Made by a program: the position numbers and the translations under genes. Below, piece after piece: positions 1-9,687 of a stretch of 64,000 nt of DNA. Numbering within the stretch: position 1 is the stretch's first letter; each line of letters opens with the position of its first letter. A model generated the notes under the pieces. That model worked only from the letters and a program-made list of their open reading frames with translations, was not told where the DNA came from and ran no database searches. Where the stretch lies: assembly GCA_028277795.1 (NCBI GenBank), contig JANQFP010000157.1:1-64000 (forward strand). Direction: 5' to 3'. The stretch is from Rhodospirillales bacterium (GTDB taxonomy: Bacteria > Pseudomonadota > Alphaproteobacteria > Rhodospirillales > JANQFP01).

Positions 1-47
1 CCCGCCGACAAGGTGCGTCGAGCCACTTGCTCGATGGCCCCGCATCG

Positions 48-120
48 CGCGGCGCGGCTCTCCTACCCTGTCGGCGGGACAACGCCGCGCAGACCATGGC
101 GGGTGTGAGAAATGCGGGCT
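48..120. repeat. Dispersed palindromic repeat, partial copy A
   Basis: This segment nearly matches the inner part and right arm of the complete element at 28195-28301. Shared words include GGCGCGGCTCTCCT, CCCTGTCGGCGGGAC and GAAATGCGGGCT. The left arm of the full element is missing here; instead positions 1-10 are complementary to 69-78. The repeat runs into the feoC stop codon, so its last bases supply the end of that gene. A third partial copy lies at 15511-15545. It looks like a non-coding REP/MITE-like family. Confidence 0.7.
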
Positions 121-343
121 AGGGGCCCGTCCACTCGTAGATTTCGAGCTCGAAGGCGTCGCACTTGGCGCAGCCGTCGCAGTCGCCGGCGTCGGAGGCC
201 AGGCGGCTCACCTTGCCCTTGCGGATCCACACGTCGAGCATGCCGCGGACGGCGTCCGGGTCGGCGTCGAAGTGGTTGACCAGGTCGGCGATGGGCACCC
301 GGCCGCGGGCGCGGATGTAGTTGCGGAGGTCGGACAGGATCAT
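119..343 (-). CDS. feoC: FeoC-like ferrous iron transport accessory protein
   Basis: A 74-residue protein and the last gene of the feoABC operon. FeoC proteins are small cytoplasmic winged-helix proteins that bind FeoB and influence its stability or activity. The N-terminal half (about residues 1-50) reads as a winged helix, including a DADPDAVRGMLDVWIRKGKV stretch. A cysteine cluster follows near residues 54-61 (C-D-G-C-A-K-C), the usual site of the FeoC iron-sulfur cluster. It starts 4 bp after the feoB stop. The stop codon lies at the edge of a dispersed repeat, so the C-terminus may have been set by repeat insertion, but the length is normal for the family. The identification rests on context plus the cysteine motif. 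Confidence 0.85.
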   Translation of the reverse strand: MILSDLRNYIRARGRVPIADLVNHFDADPDAVRGMLDVWIRKGKVSRLASDAGDCDGCAKCDAFELEIYEWTGP

Positions 344-347
344 CGGC

Positions 348-2744
348 TCACTCCGCCGGCAACGGGGTCTGGCCGGCCTTGTCGCGCAGGCCCACGTAGC
401 GCATGACGGCGATGGTCACGGCGAGGATGGCGGCCAATGACAGCAGCCAGGTCGCGGACGCGGCCGGATCGCGGGCGAAGGTGGCCGCCTGGTAGACGCC
501 GACGGCGGCGGCATAGGCGACGCCCGTCGTCCACAGGCCGATGAACAGGCTCCACCGCGGCCCCACCTCCCGATTGACGGCGCCCAGCGCGGCGACGCAG
601 GGGAAATAGAGCAGGATGAACAGCATGTAGGCAAACGCCCCGATGCGGCCGTCGAAGCGGGACGCCATGGCGCCGAAGGTGCCGAGCGCCACCTCCTGCT
701 CCTCGGCCGCCGCCTCCAGGCTGTCGGAGGCGACGATGGAGAGGCCCAGCGGGTCGAGGACCAGATCGACGATTCCGGCCAGATTGGCGGGGACCGAGTC
801 CACCGCCTCGCCGAGGCCCCCCCACAGGTCGAAGGCCTCGTCCTCGGCCGGACCCCCGTTGGCCGCGGCGTCGCTCTCGGCGAGGCTGGAATAGAGGGAG
901 TCCAGGGTGCCGACCACCGCCTCCTTGGCGAAGATGCCGGTGAAGATGCCGACGGTGGCCGGCCAGTTGCGGTCGTCGATGCCCATGGGCTCGAACACCG
1001 GCACGATGGAGCGGCCGATGGCGCTGAGCACGGACTTTTCCGAGTCCTCGTTGCCGAAGGAGCCGTCGGTGCCCCAGGAGTTGAGGAACGACAGGACGAC
1101 GACCACGGCGACGATGACCTTGCCGGCGCCGAAGATGAAGGTCTTGAGCCTGAGCCAGGCGTGCAGCAGCACGCTTTTGAGCTGCGGCACGTGGTAGGGC
1201 GGCATCTCCATCAGGAAATGGGTGGTCTCGCCGCGCAGGAGGGTGTGCTTGAGGACGAGCCCGGTGGCGATGGCCACGGCGATGCCCACCAGATAGAGCA
1301 CGAACACCACGTTCTGGCCGCCGACCGGGAAGAAGGCGGCGGCGAACAGGGCGTAGACGGCGAGGCGGGCGCCGCACGACATGAACGGGCTCATCATCAC
1401 CGCCATGGTGCGGTCGCGCTGGCGCTCCAGGGTGCGGGTGCCCATGATTGCCGGCACGTTGCAGCCGAAGCCGACGATCAGCGGCACGAACGCCTTGCCG
1501 GGCAGGCCGATGGCCCTGAGGTAGCGGTCCATGAGGAAGGCGGCCCGCGCCATGTAGCCGGAATCCTCGAGAAACGACAGGAACAGGTAGAGGAACCCGA
1601 TGATGGGGATGAAGGTGGCCACCACCTGGATGCCGCCGCCGACCCCGTCGGCCACCAGCACCGTCAGCCACGTGGGCGCGCCGACGGCGGCCAGCACGGC
1701 GCCCGCGCCGTCGACGAACAGGGTGCCGGCGGCGATGTCGAAGAAGTCGATGAAGGCGCCGCCCAGGTTGATGGTGAACATGAACATCAGGTACATGACG
1801 CCGAGGAAGATGGGCAGCCCCAGCCAGCGGTTGAGGATCACCCGGTCGACGGCGTCGGAGCGGCTGCGGCCGACGCGGCCGGCCTTGCGCACCACGTCGC
1901 GGGTCAGCGCGTTGGCGAAGGCGAAGCGGCCGTCGGCGATGAAGGTATCCATGTCCTCGCCCAGCTCCGCCTCGGCCTCGGGGATGCGCTGCATCAGCAG
2001 CTCCTTGGCCTCGGCGGCGGCCATGTGGCAGGCCATGTCGTCCCGCTCCAGCATCTTGACCGCCAGCCAGCGGCGGTCGACCCGGCATTCGGCGGCGGCT
2101 TGATCCAGGCGTGGCAGGACCTCGTCGATGAGCCGCTCGACCGGGGCGGCGTAGGGCACGGTGGCGGTGGGCGGGCGCTTGTCGCCGGCGATGCGGTCGA
2201 TGGCCTCCCTCAGCTCGGCGATGCCGTGGCCCTGGCTGGCCACGATGGGGACCACCGGGCAGCCGAGGCGCTCGGCCAGCACCTCGGCGTCGACCTCGAT
2301 CCCCTGCTTGCGGGCCACGTCCATCATGTTGACCGCCACCACCGTCGGCACCTGCATCTCCAGGATCTGGGCGGTCAGGTAGAGGTTGCGCTCCAGATTG
2401 GTGGCATCGACGATGTTGACCACCACGTCGGCCTCGCCCGACAGGATGTAGTCGCGGCCGATCTTCTCGTCGAGGGACTCCATCCCCGGCACCAGACCCA
2501 GGGAGTAGACGCCGGGCAGGTCGGTGGCGCGCACAGCGCGGCCGCCATGGCGGTAGCCGCCCACCTTGCGGTCCACGGTGACGCCGGGCCAGTTGCCGAC
2601 CCGCTGGCGGGCGCCGGTCAACTGGTTGAACAGCGTGGTCTTGCCGCAATTGGGGTTGCCGACGATGCCGATGACGACGTCGTCGGGGCCGACAGGTCCG
2701 ATCGTCGCCTTGGTTTTCGTCGCGCCGGTGACGATGTCGGTCAT
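348..2744 (-). CDS. feoB: Ferrous iron transporter FeoB
   Basis: A 798-residue inner-membrane Fe2+ transporter with an N-terminal GTPase domain. The G motifs are visible: GNPNCGKT (residues 29-36), Thr56 in TVDRK, DLPG (75-78) and NMMD (139-142). A helical linker follows, then two gate-like membrane regions with the FeoB signatures GFGCNVPAIMGTRT and SPFMSCGARLAVY, and an FTGIFAKEAVV segment in the second gate. Full length for the family. The start overlaps the feoA stop by 4 bp (ATGA), so the two are translationally coupled, and feoC follows 4 bp downstream. Expression is probably controlled from the Fur-like box upstream of feoA. Confidence 0.97.
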   Translation of the reverse strand: MTDIVTGATKTKATIGPVGPDDVVIGIVGNPNCGKTTLFNQLTGARQRVGNWPGVTVDRKVGGYRHGGRAVRATDLPGVYSLGLVPGMESLDEKIGRDYILSGEADVVVNIVDATNLERNLYLTAQILEMQVPTVVAVNMMDVARKQGIEVDAEVLAERLGCPVVPIVASQGHGIAELREAIDRIAGDKRPPTATVPYAAPVERLIDEVLPRLDQAAAECRVDRRWLAVKMLERDDMACHMAAAEAKELLMQRIPEAEAELGEDMDTFIADGRFAFANALTRDVVRKAGRVGRSRSDAVDRVILNRWLGLPIFLGVMYLMFMFTINLGGAFIDFFDIAAGTLFVDGAGAVLAAVGAPTWLTVLVADGVGGGIQVVATFIPIIGFLYLFLSFLEDSGYMARAAFLMDRYLRAIGLPGKAFVPLIVGFGCNVPAIMGTRTLERQRDRTMAVMMSPFMSCGARLAVYALFAAAFFPVGGQNVVFVLYLVGIAVAIATGLVLKHTLLRGETTHFLMEMPPYHVPQLKSVLLHAWLRLKTFIFGAGKVIVAVVVVLSFLNSWGTDGSFGNEDSEKSVLSAIGRSIVPVFEPMGIDDRNWPATVGIFTGIFAKEAVVGTLDSLYSSLAESDAAANGGPAEDEAFDLWGGLGEAVDSVPANLAGIVDLVLDPLGLSIVASDSLEAAAEEQEVALGTFGAMASRFDGRIGAFAYMLFILLYFPCVAALGAVNREVGPRWSLFIGLWTTGVAYAAAVGVYQAATFARDPAASATWLLSLAAILAVTIAVMRYVGLRDKAGQTPLPAE

Positions 2745-3073
2745 GACGCTGCTCCGTTGCCCGGTGCGGCCGGCGCCGGGGCATCGACCAGCGTGACCAC
2801 GATCTTGTAGGTCATGCCCGCCCCCAGGGCGACCCGGGTGTTGCCCTTGGACACGACGACGGAGCCGCCGCGCTGGCGGTGCACCACCTCGATCTCGCTG
2901 CCGGGATTGAGGCCGATATCGTTGAGCCGGCGGCCCATGCCCTTGCCGGCCTGGAACGAGGCGATGCGCAGGCGCTCGCCGACGGCGGCGAGGGCGAGCG
3001 GAAAGGCATGGGCACGTGCGCTTTCGGAGTCCATGGTCGGGCGGGCCTCGGAGTCGAAGGGGGCGGGAGCCAT
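2741..3073 (-). CDS. feoA: FeoA-like SH3-domain protein
   Basis: A 110-residue cytoplasmic protein with one FeoA/SH3-like domain, roughly residues 24-98. The GMGRRLNDIGLNPGSEIEVV motif is typical of FeoA. FeoA is thought to interact with FeoB during Fe2+ uptake. It is the first gene of the feoABC operon and overlaps feoB by 4 bp. The ATG at 3073 is used here. A second in-frame ATG at 3034 has a GAGG sequence at suitable distance and would remove 13 poorly conserved residues, so the start is not certain. A Fur-like operator lies 30 bp upstream of the first ATG. Confidence 0.93.
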   Translation of the reverse strand: MAPAPFDSEARPTMDSESARAHAFPLALAAVGERLRIASFQAGKGMGRRLNDIGLNPGSEIEVVHRQRGGSVVVSKGNTRVALGAGMTYKIVVTLVDAPAPAAPGNGAAS

Positions 3074-3102
3074 AGGTTACGGTGGCCTTGCTAATATGTA
3101 AA

Positions 3103-3117
3103 TGAAAACCATTCGCA
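3103..3117 (-). promoter_or_regulatory. Fur-like operator upstream of feoA
   Basis: Read on the minus strand the site is TGCGAATGGTTTTCA, an imperfect 7-1-7 inverted repeat. It matches the box upstream of fbpA (TGCGAATTATTTGCA at 55472-55486) at 12 of 15 positions. The surrounding 40 bp is AT-rich in a GC-rich background. Two iron-uptake operons sharing this site in their upstream regions supports Fur control; the regulator itself is inferred. Confidence 0.6.
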
Positions 3118-3257
3118 ACAAATGGCCTTATAAAATGTACGGATTATGCTGTCAAGATCAAGTTTGATCTTGGTGCACCGCAAAATGCCGGTCCCGGTGA
3201 CACGAGGCCGTCGCCACCACGGGCCGGTCGCGGCGGGCAACCGAGCGATCGCGCCGG

Positions 3258-4460
3258 TCAGCGCCGGGTCCGGCGGGCGCGGGCCTTCTTGGCGGATTTC
3301 TTCTGGGACAGGGCGGCCGCCAGGCGCTGGCTGATGGTGTTGGCCGCCTTGAGCAGGACCCGGGGGGCCAGCTCGGGCGCCGGGCGGCCGGGCTGGCTCC
3401 GGCCGTCGCCGACCAGGGCGTTGCGCACCGACGCCCCGTAGCCCTCCATGGCGGCCCAGGCGGCGAAGGTGTAGCGCAGGTCGTTGAGGCGGACGCCCTC
3501 CAGGCCGGCGCGGTCGCGGCAGCGCCGCCACACGTGCTCCAGGGTGGCCGCCGACAGGGGCGCCTCGGGGGTCCGGATGGCGGGCAGCGCGTACTCGGAG
3601 AGGTAGGGCAGGGTGGCCAGCACGTCCATGGCCGCCTTGCCGAGAACGATGGACTTGGGCCCGGTGGGGCTGTCGGGCAGGTGGACGGTGCGCGCCGACC
3701 AGTCGATGTCGTCCCAGCGGAAGGACAGGAGCTCGGACACCCGGCACCCGGTGTAGAGCAGCAGCCGCAATCCGGCCAGCAGGCTGGGGTCCTCCTTGTG
3801 GGTGCTTTCCGCCTCCGCCAGCACGGCGCCGAAGCGGGCCAGCTCCGCCGCGGTCATGGTGCGCTCGCGGGGCTTTTCGGGAAAGCGGCCGATGCGGCGG
3901 CAGGGATTGGAGCCGGCCTCGCGCAGGCCCCAGTCCTCGGCCAGGTTGAACATCTTGCTGAGCAGCGCCAGGGTGCGGTTGGCCTCATACGGCGTCTTGG
4001 CCATGGACTGGTGCAGGGCCACGACGTCGCCGCGGGCCACCGCCTCGATCAGCCGGTCGCCCAGGGCCGGGCCGATGCGGGTGTCGATCAGCCGGCGGTC
4101 CTCGCGCACGCTCGCCGGCTTCTTGTTGGGCTCGGCGTGCTCCTTGAGGTAGCGCTCGCAGAGGGCACCGACGGTGACGGCGGCGATGCCCTTGGGCAGC
4201 CGGCGCGCCGGATCGCGGCCGAAGGCCAGATCGACCAGGCGCCGGCGGGCCAGGGCACGGGCCTCGCCGGCGGTGAGCACGCCGTGGCGGCCGAGGGTGA
4301 CCCGTTTCGACTGCCCGTCCTTGTTGCGGTACTGGATGATGTAGCTGCGCACGCCCGACGGCTTGATGCGGACGCCGAACCCCGGCAGGTCGGAATCCCA
4401 AAGGAACAGGTCCTTGCCCGCGGCCCCGGCCTTGTCCACCACGGTCTGGGTGAGTTTCAT
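3258..4460 (-). CDS. Tyrosine-recombinase-like (P4-type integrase family) protein lacking catalytic residues
   Basis: A 400-residue protein with the layout of P4-type integrases: an N-terminal arm-binding (DUF4102-like) domain in residues 1-85, a SAM-like core-binding domain near 93-190 and a C-terminal recombinase fold. Arg240 in the LLLYTGCRVSELL box and a lysine near 269 are present. The second box reads LNDLRYTF, with Asn where the first catalytic His is expected, though Arg329 remains. The usual GH motif is GD, and no tyrosine occurs after residue 341, so the nucleophile is missing. The frame is intact, so the protein may be made but should not recombine DNA. It sits at the edge of a decayed island with no tRNA beside it. 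Confidence 0.85.
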   Translation of the reverse strand: MKLTQTVVDKAGAAGKDLFLWDSDLPGFGVRIKPSGVRSYIIQYRNKDGQSKRVTLGRHGVLTAGEARALARRRLVDLAFGRDPARRLPKGIAAVTVGALCERYLKEHAEPNKKPASVREDRRLIDTRIGPALGDRLIEAVARGDVVALHQSMAKTPYEANRTLALLSKMFNLAEDWGLREAGSNPCRRIGRFPEKPRERTMTAAELARFGAVLAEAESTHKEDPSLLAGLRLLLYTGCRVSELLSFRWDDIDWSARTVHLPDSPTGPKSIVLGKAAMDVLATLPYLSEYALPAIRTPEAPLSAATLEHVWRRCRDRAGLEGVRLNDLRYTFAAWAAMEGYGASVRNALVGDGRSQPGRPAPELAPRVLLKAANTISQRLAAALSQKKSAKKARARRTRR

Positions 4461-4593
4461 CGCGAAAGACGGGCGTCAGGAAGTAAGCAGAAAGTCAACC
4501 AAGTCCGGGCGCCATGATACGGCACCGCGTCCCCGAGGGCAATCCGGACATTGTGCCATACGGCCAAGTTGCGTAGGCTGGACCCTACGCCGG

Positions 4594-4631
4594 GATGCTT
4601 CGACACGGCGCTGTCGCGCCTGCTCAGCATG
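4594..4631 (+). repeat. REP-like palindrome, copy 1
   Basis: A hairpin-forming unit starting ATGCTTCGACACG and ending CTGCTCAGCATGA, with a variable GC-rich stem tip. Related units lie at 4662-4699, 47379-47416 and 48507-48545. Copies 1 and 2 face each other in opposite orientation across about 30 bp, like a BIME pair. Confidence 0.75.
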
Positions 4632-4661
4632 AGAGATGTTGTTGGAAAACAGCATATTTCC

Positions 4662-4699
4662 TCATCCTGAGCAGCGGCGAAGCCGCGTGTCGAAGGAAT
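4662..4699 (-). repeat. REP-like palindrome, copy 2
   Basis: A unit of the form TCATCCTGAGCAG, GC-rich stem tip, then CGTGTCGAAGGA. This is the reverse orientation of copy 1. Together copies 1 and 2 make a paired REP element downstream of nothing coding, in the gap beside the integrase-like gene. Confidence 0.75.
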
Positions 4700-5033
4700 G
4701 CACGACGAGTCTCGGCTGTTCCATCCTGGTATAGGAACAACAACAGGCTCTGAAACACGCGCCTTCAGTCGACCGGGCCAAAGAACTGACGCGACAGACT
4801 GTAAATCTTTCTTAAACAAGCGGACGACGGCAACCACAAGGGCCTCCGGCCGATCGTCGGCCGGCCCCTCTGGCGCCCAGGGACGGTGGTGCGTAGCGAA
4901 GAGAAATCCGAACGTGACGTTCCCGGCGATCCTACACCGACCGCTGCCGGCCCGCCACCCACAATCGGTGCGGCCAGGACTCCGAATGCGGGTCTCGAAC
5001 TGGTTGGTGAACGCCGTCATGCCCGCGAAGGCG

Positions 5034-5092
5034 GGAAATGCGGGGACAGTATACTAATTTCCTAGTGAAATTAGTATACTCCCCGCATTTCC
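5034..5092. repeat. Long inverted repeat next to transposase remnant
   Basis: A near-perfect 59-bp palindrome. The left arm begins GGAAATGCGGGG and continues GTATACTAATTTC. After a short CTAGT centre the right arm reads GAAATTAGTATAC, then CCCCGCATTTCC. It abuts the C-terminal transposase fragment at 5093-5224. The AT-rich core contrasts with the GC-rich surroundings. It is probably a mobile-element-derived palindrome. Confidence 0.75.
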
Positions 5093-5224
5093 TACATCAA
5101 CGAGTTCGATTTCCGCTACAACACTCGCGAGATCACCGACGCCGAACGCGCCGCCTTGGCCCTCAAGGGAGCCGAAGGAATGCGCCTCACCTATCGGCGG
5201 GCTGGTGTTAGGGCGAACGTCTAA
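5093..5224 (+). pseudogene. C-terminal remnant of an IS1595/ISXO2-like transposase
   Basis: An open segment of 43 codons ending in TAA, with no start codon. It reads YINEFDFRYNTREITDAERA and later GAEGMRLTYRR. The (Y/L)xEFDFRYN motif and the final RLTYRR are typical of the C-terminal end of IS1595-family (ISXO2-like) DDE transposases. The rest of the element is missing, and the upstream edge is the palindrome at 5034-5092. This is a deletion scar showing past IS activity in the island. Confidence 0.75.
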
Positions 5225-5303
5225 GCCTGTCGTTTCCCGCCAGCAATGGCGGGAACTATTGGCCCGCATCCGAAAGGACTTGACGTGATTCGGGCGGTGT
5301 CAT

Positions 5304-5537
5304 TCAGTTCTTTGGCGGCGCACTGAAAACGATAGGTTTTTTGGCGTATTGCGCCAGTTGTTCTGCGTCATTCAGGTCGTTCACCCGCAGAAGCGGGTTC
5401 CTTCTCTGGACGATATGGGGCTCACCATAAATGTCCTCGTACAGGCGGAACTCCTTCGCCTCGAACACCATCTTGTATCCGAGAAATTCTAGGATGCTGT
5501 CTGGCACCCCAGCGATGCTGACGATGAAATCCCCCAA
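5304..5537 (-). CDS. Small hypothetical protein
   Basis: A 77-residue protein of unknown function. It reads as a mixed alpha/beta protein with a VFEAKEFRLYEDIYGEPHIV stretch and no membrane segment. The only start near the 5' end is TTG at 5537; the first ATG is 22 codons further in. It is in the same frame as the gene upstream (5541-5801), separated from it only by a TAG and one codon. The two may be separate coupled genes or one gene split by an amber codon. Lower GC than the surrounding housekeeping genes. Confidence 0.5.
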   Translation of the reverse strand: MGDFIVSIAGVPDSILEFLGYKMVFEAKEFRLYEDIYGEPHIVQRRNPLLRVNDLNDAEQLAQYAKKPIVFSAPPKN

Positions 5538-5540
5538 CGA

Positions 5541-5801
5541 CTAAGCCGCTGTAACGCGCTCCTCACTACGCGCCCAACGGGGGCGCACATGCTTTATCGA
5601 CCGCGCGGCCTCTGCTGGGCGGGCGGCTAGATGCTCTTGGGCACGGTTGAAGAAGTTCACCGCCCGCTTGATGAGCTTCAATGCTGTCTCTAGGTCGTCC
5701 GCCTCGAAGCAGAAATAGGGGGCGGCATTCGTGGCAACCAGCACCTTGCCGTCGTCCGTCTCGCTGCGGAAGATCCGAATGAACTCAACGTTCTCGGTCA
5801 T
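5541..5801 (-). CDS. Small hypothetical protein
   Basis: An 86-residue protein of unknown function. It starts at ATG 5801 with a good AAAGGGAG ribosome binding site. The N-terminal half is beta-rich (EFIRIFRSETDDGKVLVATN) and the second half is helical (LETALKLIKRAVNFF) with a basic tail. It ends in TAG followed directly, in frame, by the 5304-5537 reading frame. It belongs to the low-GC island between the integrase-like gene and uvrB. No family is recognised. Confidence 0.6.
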   Translation of the reverse strand: MTENVEFIRIFRSETDDGKVLVATNAAPYFCFEADDLETALKLIKRAVNFFNRAQEHLAARPAEAARSIKHVRPRWARSEERVTAA

Positions 5802-5856
5802 GCCGTTCTCCCTTTGTGCTTGCCCCCAAGAAAACCCCTCCTTTCGGGGTTTGCAT
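5785..5856 (-). CDS. Possible 23-residue leader peptide
   Basis: A short frame starting at ATG 5856 just after a strong AGGAGGGGAG ribosome binding site. It encodes MQTPKGGVFLGASTKGERHD plus three residues. It ends inside the first codons of the 5541-5801 gene, so translation of the two could be coupled. The frame spans a hairpin formed by AAACCCC and GGGGTTT (about 5832-5852). Evidence is limited to the ribosome binding site and the overlap. Confidence 0.3.
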   Translation of the reverse strand: MQTPKGGVFLGASTKGERHDRER

Positions 5857-5925
5857 GGTCTCCCCTCCTTTTTTTTCTAATATGTCATCGGTCTGGGGCA
5901 GGGACAAGAGAGACGGGCAGGTAGC

Positions 5926-6084
5926 TCACTCTGTTGAGGTTTCTTCCTTGGGCATCGATCCGCCCTTTGATGTAGCCTGGTGCGGCTTCGGTGGCGTTGC
6001 CAGCATCCGCTTCAGCGTCTCGTCACGGCGCCGCGCGGCTTCTTCCTCGGTTAGCTAGTCTTGATCTGCTGGGGTATCAGCCAT
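5926..6084 (-). pseudogene. Small hypothetical gene interrupted by an amber codon
   Basis: From ATG 6084 the frame reads MADTPADQD, then TAG at 6055-6057, then LTEEEAARRRDETLKRMLAT and a basic tail ending in TGA at 5926. The part after the stop (TEEEAARRRDxxLKRMLATPPKPH) is the kind of short conserved basic protein common in alphaproteobacterial genomes, and it has no start codon of its own before an internal ATG. A single C-to-T change (CAG to TAG) would explain the stop, because the residue before Leu is plausibly Gln. Most likely a decayed gene. Readthrough cannot be excluded. Confidence 0.55.
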
Positions 6085-6652
6085 GTCCACCATCATGCCA
6101 GCCTTCGACAAGTTCCATCAAGAAGGAGTGATTGTCGGTCGCCTACTTGTTTCATACGGCGAGTTAGAACTTGGTCTCTGTTTCTGCGTTGCGGAAGCCA
6201 AAAACGACTTCAATGGAACGTTCAAAGCGATGTTTCGGCCACGTGGTGAGACTGCGAGAATTGATATTGCAGACGCCCTCGGGCGCGAATCCTACCGCGC
6301 CGCCAGACTAGGAACACACTTTGAGGAAGCCATTGCCGCCACTCGCTACTGCCTCAAAGTCCGCAATCAGTACGCTCACTGTTATTGGACGGACAAGTTT
6401 GGCAAGGGCCTCTTCTTCTTAGATGTTGAAGACCTTGCCGATAGAAACACACCCGTCGATCAGGGCATGCTGCTACCAGAAGCCCAAGAAATTGATCTAC
6501 CCACGCTGGAGGCTCAAGAGGCGTTCTTCAATTTTGTGGACCAATGCCTCACGTTTCTCCACCACGAATACCGCGTCCGGGCGGGGCGATTGTCCAGCCA
6601 TCCATTCTCAATGCCGAAAAAAGTACAGAGACCGCCTCTCCGCAAGCCATGA
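6083..6652 (+). CDS. Hypothetical protein with a HEPN-like RX4H motif
   Basis: A 189-residue soluble protein, mostly helical, not assigned to a named family. Residues 94-99 read R-N-Q-Y-A-H, which fits the R-X4-6-H motif of HEPN-domain RNases, and lies at the start of a helix after a helical region (EEAIAATRYCLKVRNQYAHC). This RNxYAHxxW context is common in abortive-infection and HEPN-like proteins. Moderate GC, unlike its neighbours, suggests transfer. It starts at ATG 6083, overlapping back-to-back with the pseudogene start at 6084. The HEPN assignment is an inference from one motif. Confidence 0.6.
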   Translation: MSTIMPAFDKFHQEGVIVGRLLVSYGELELGLCFCVAEAKNDFNGTFKAMFRPRGETARIDIADALGRESYRAARLGTHFEEAIAATRYCLKVRNQYAHCYWTDKFGKGLFFLDVEDLADRNTPVDQGMLLPEAQEIDLPTLEAQEAFFNFVDQCLTFLHHEYRVRAGRLSSHPFSMPKKVQRPPLRKP

Positions 6653-6785
6653 GAGGCACATTGCTATCGAGACCTAGAGACAAATTGCGGGCCGCTATGG
6701 CGACAACCTCTTCCGACACCATAGCGGCTAACTCGTCTGCGCTGGCCTGTCGGCCTGATCCTACCTGATCGATCATTTCAGTCAC
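6549..6785 (-). CDS. Small hypothetical protein
   Basis: A possible 78-residue helical protein starting at GTG 6785, with good protein-like composition (EEVVAIAARNLSLGLD, EAVSVLFSALRMDGW). It overlaps the 3' end of the 6083-6652 gene tail-to-tail by 104 bp. There is no clear ribosome binding site; an AT-rich TATATA lies just upstream, so a leaderless transcript is possible. No family recognised. Confidence 0.4.
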   Translation of the reverse strand: MTEMIDQVGSGRQASADELAAMVSEEVVAIAARNLSLGLDSNVPLMACGEAVSVLFSALRMDGWTIAPPGRGIRGGET

Positions 6786-7351
6786 GTATATAACTGGGAC
6801 AATATACCTACAAATCTTTCTTGCGCGGCCGCGCTCAAGCGATGGCCGGCGAGTCGCAAGGGGCGAGGCCGTAGGCCATTGGTATGAAAGTGGTTTTCGC
6901 TATGGCGCTGACAAATGCTGACATCCGCTGACATCTTTGGGGTGGCGCGGGCTCCCCTCGGGTCGTCGGGTCAGAAGCGCCCGAGGACTTAAGCCTTCAG
7001 AGCCGCCGGGGCGGATGATCTGCGGTGAGCAAGGAGTCGCAGATTGTCGCAAATGTCGCAGGGCGACAGGGGCAGAGACCCATCGATCAGACCCCGGAGG
7101 CGGGCCGAAGAAACGCCGCGAATTGCATCCATAGCCCGTTTCGAATTGAAACTCAAGGTAAGCAGGTCAATGAAGCGGGGGTCCGTGCCCTTGTCCAAGG
7201 AAATGTCATTAAATGTTGTTTATAAATATGTTAGTTCAAAACATGTTCCACCCACCGAGGGCTGAACGGGGTGACGCGACAGATAATTAAACAGTAGCGT
7301 CACAGCTCCGAGCCAAGCGGCCCGGTGGCCGCGGTCCGGCACCCGGCCCTC
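6786..7351. other. Intergenic remainder of the accessory island
   Basis: I see no convincing gene here. A 69-codon frame (6989-7198, minus) has protein-like composition but only a TTG start and no ribosome binding site. At about 7270-7303 a GTGACGC/GCGTCAC inverted repeat with a 19-nt AT-rich centre lies downstream of uvrB, without a T-run. Confidence 0.4.
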
Positions 7352-9496
<2,145 letters not shown>

Positions 9497-9687
9497 GGCG
9501 TCCGCACTATAGCGCTGCGCCGTCGTCACCGTCATCCCCGCCGGACCCGCCCATCTCCGCTCCTCGGGACCGCGGGCGGCCCCGTCGGCTCGGGGCGGAG
9601 AGCGGGCGTCCATCGGGGGCAGAATAACCCAAACCAAGGCTCAACTATTCGGCTCAATCCCGAACTTTCCGGGAAAGAAAAAACTTG

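Larger units (their letters stand above)
4461..5033. other. Non-coding island DNA with REP pair
   Basis: Apart from the two REP palindromes I see no convincing gene. Open frames here have poor composition, no credible ribosome binding site and no recognisable motif. Confidence 0.5.

Noticed and set aside
340-2784. 814-codon frame antisense-phase to feoB
   Set aside because: Arg/Pro/His-rich shadow of feoB in another frame; feoB has clear FeoB motifs.
1161-2810. 549-codon plus-strand frame opposite feoB
   Set aside because: Composition dominated by His, Gly, Ala and Asp is typical of an antisense shadow in GC-rich DNA; no motif.
4457-5020. 187-codon minus-strand frame in the island
   Set aside because: It runs through two REP palindromes and has no ribosome binding site or motif.
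5816-6058. 80-codon plus-strand frame
   Set aside because: It is antisense to the amber-split small gene (5926-6084), which has better protein character.
6989-7198. 69-codon minus-strand frame
   Set aside because: Protein-like composition, but only a TTG start, no ribosome binding site and no recognised family; left as a remnant possibility.
7270-7303. Inverted repeat downstream of uvrB as a terminator
   Set aside because: The centre is 19 nt and no T-run follows on the uvrB strand.
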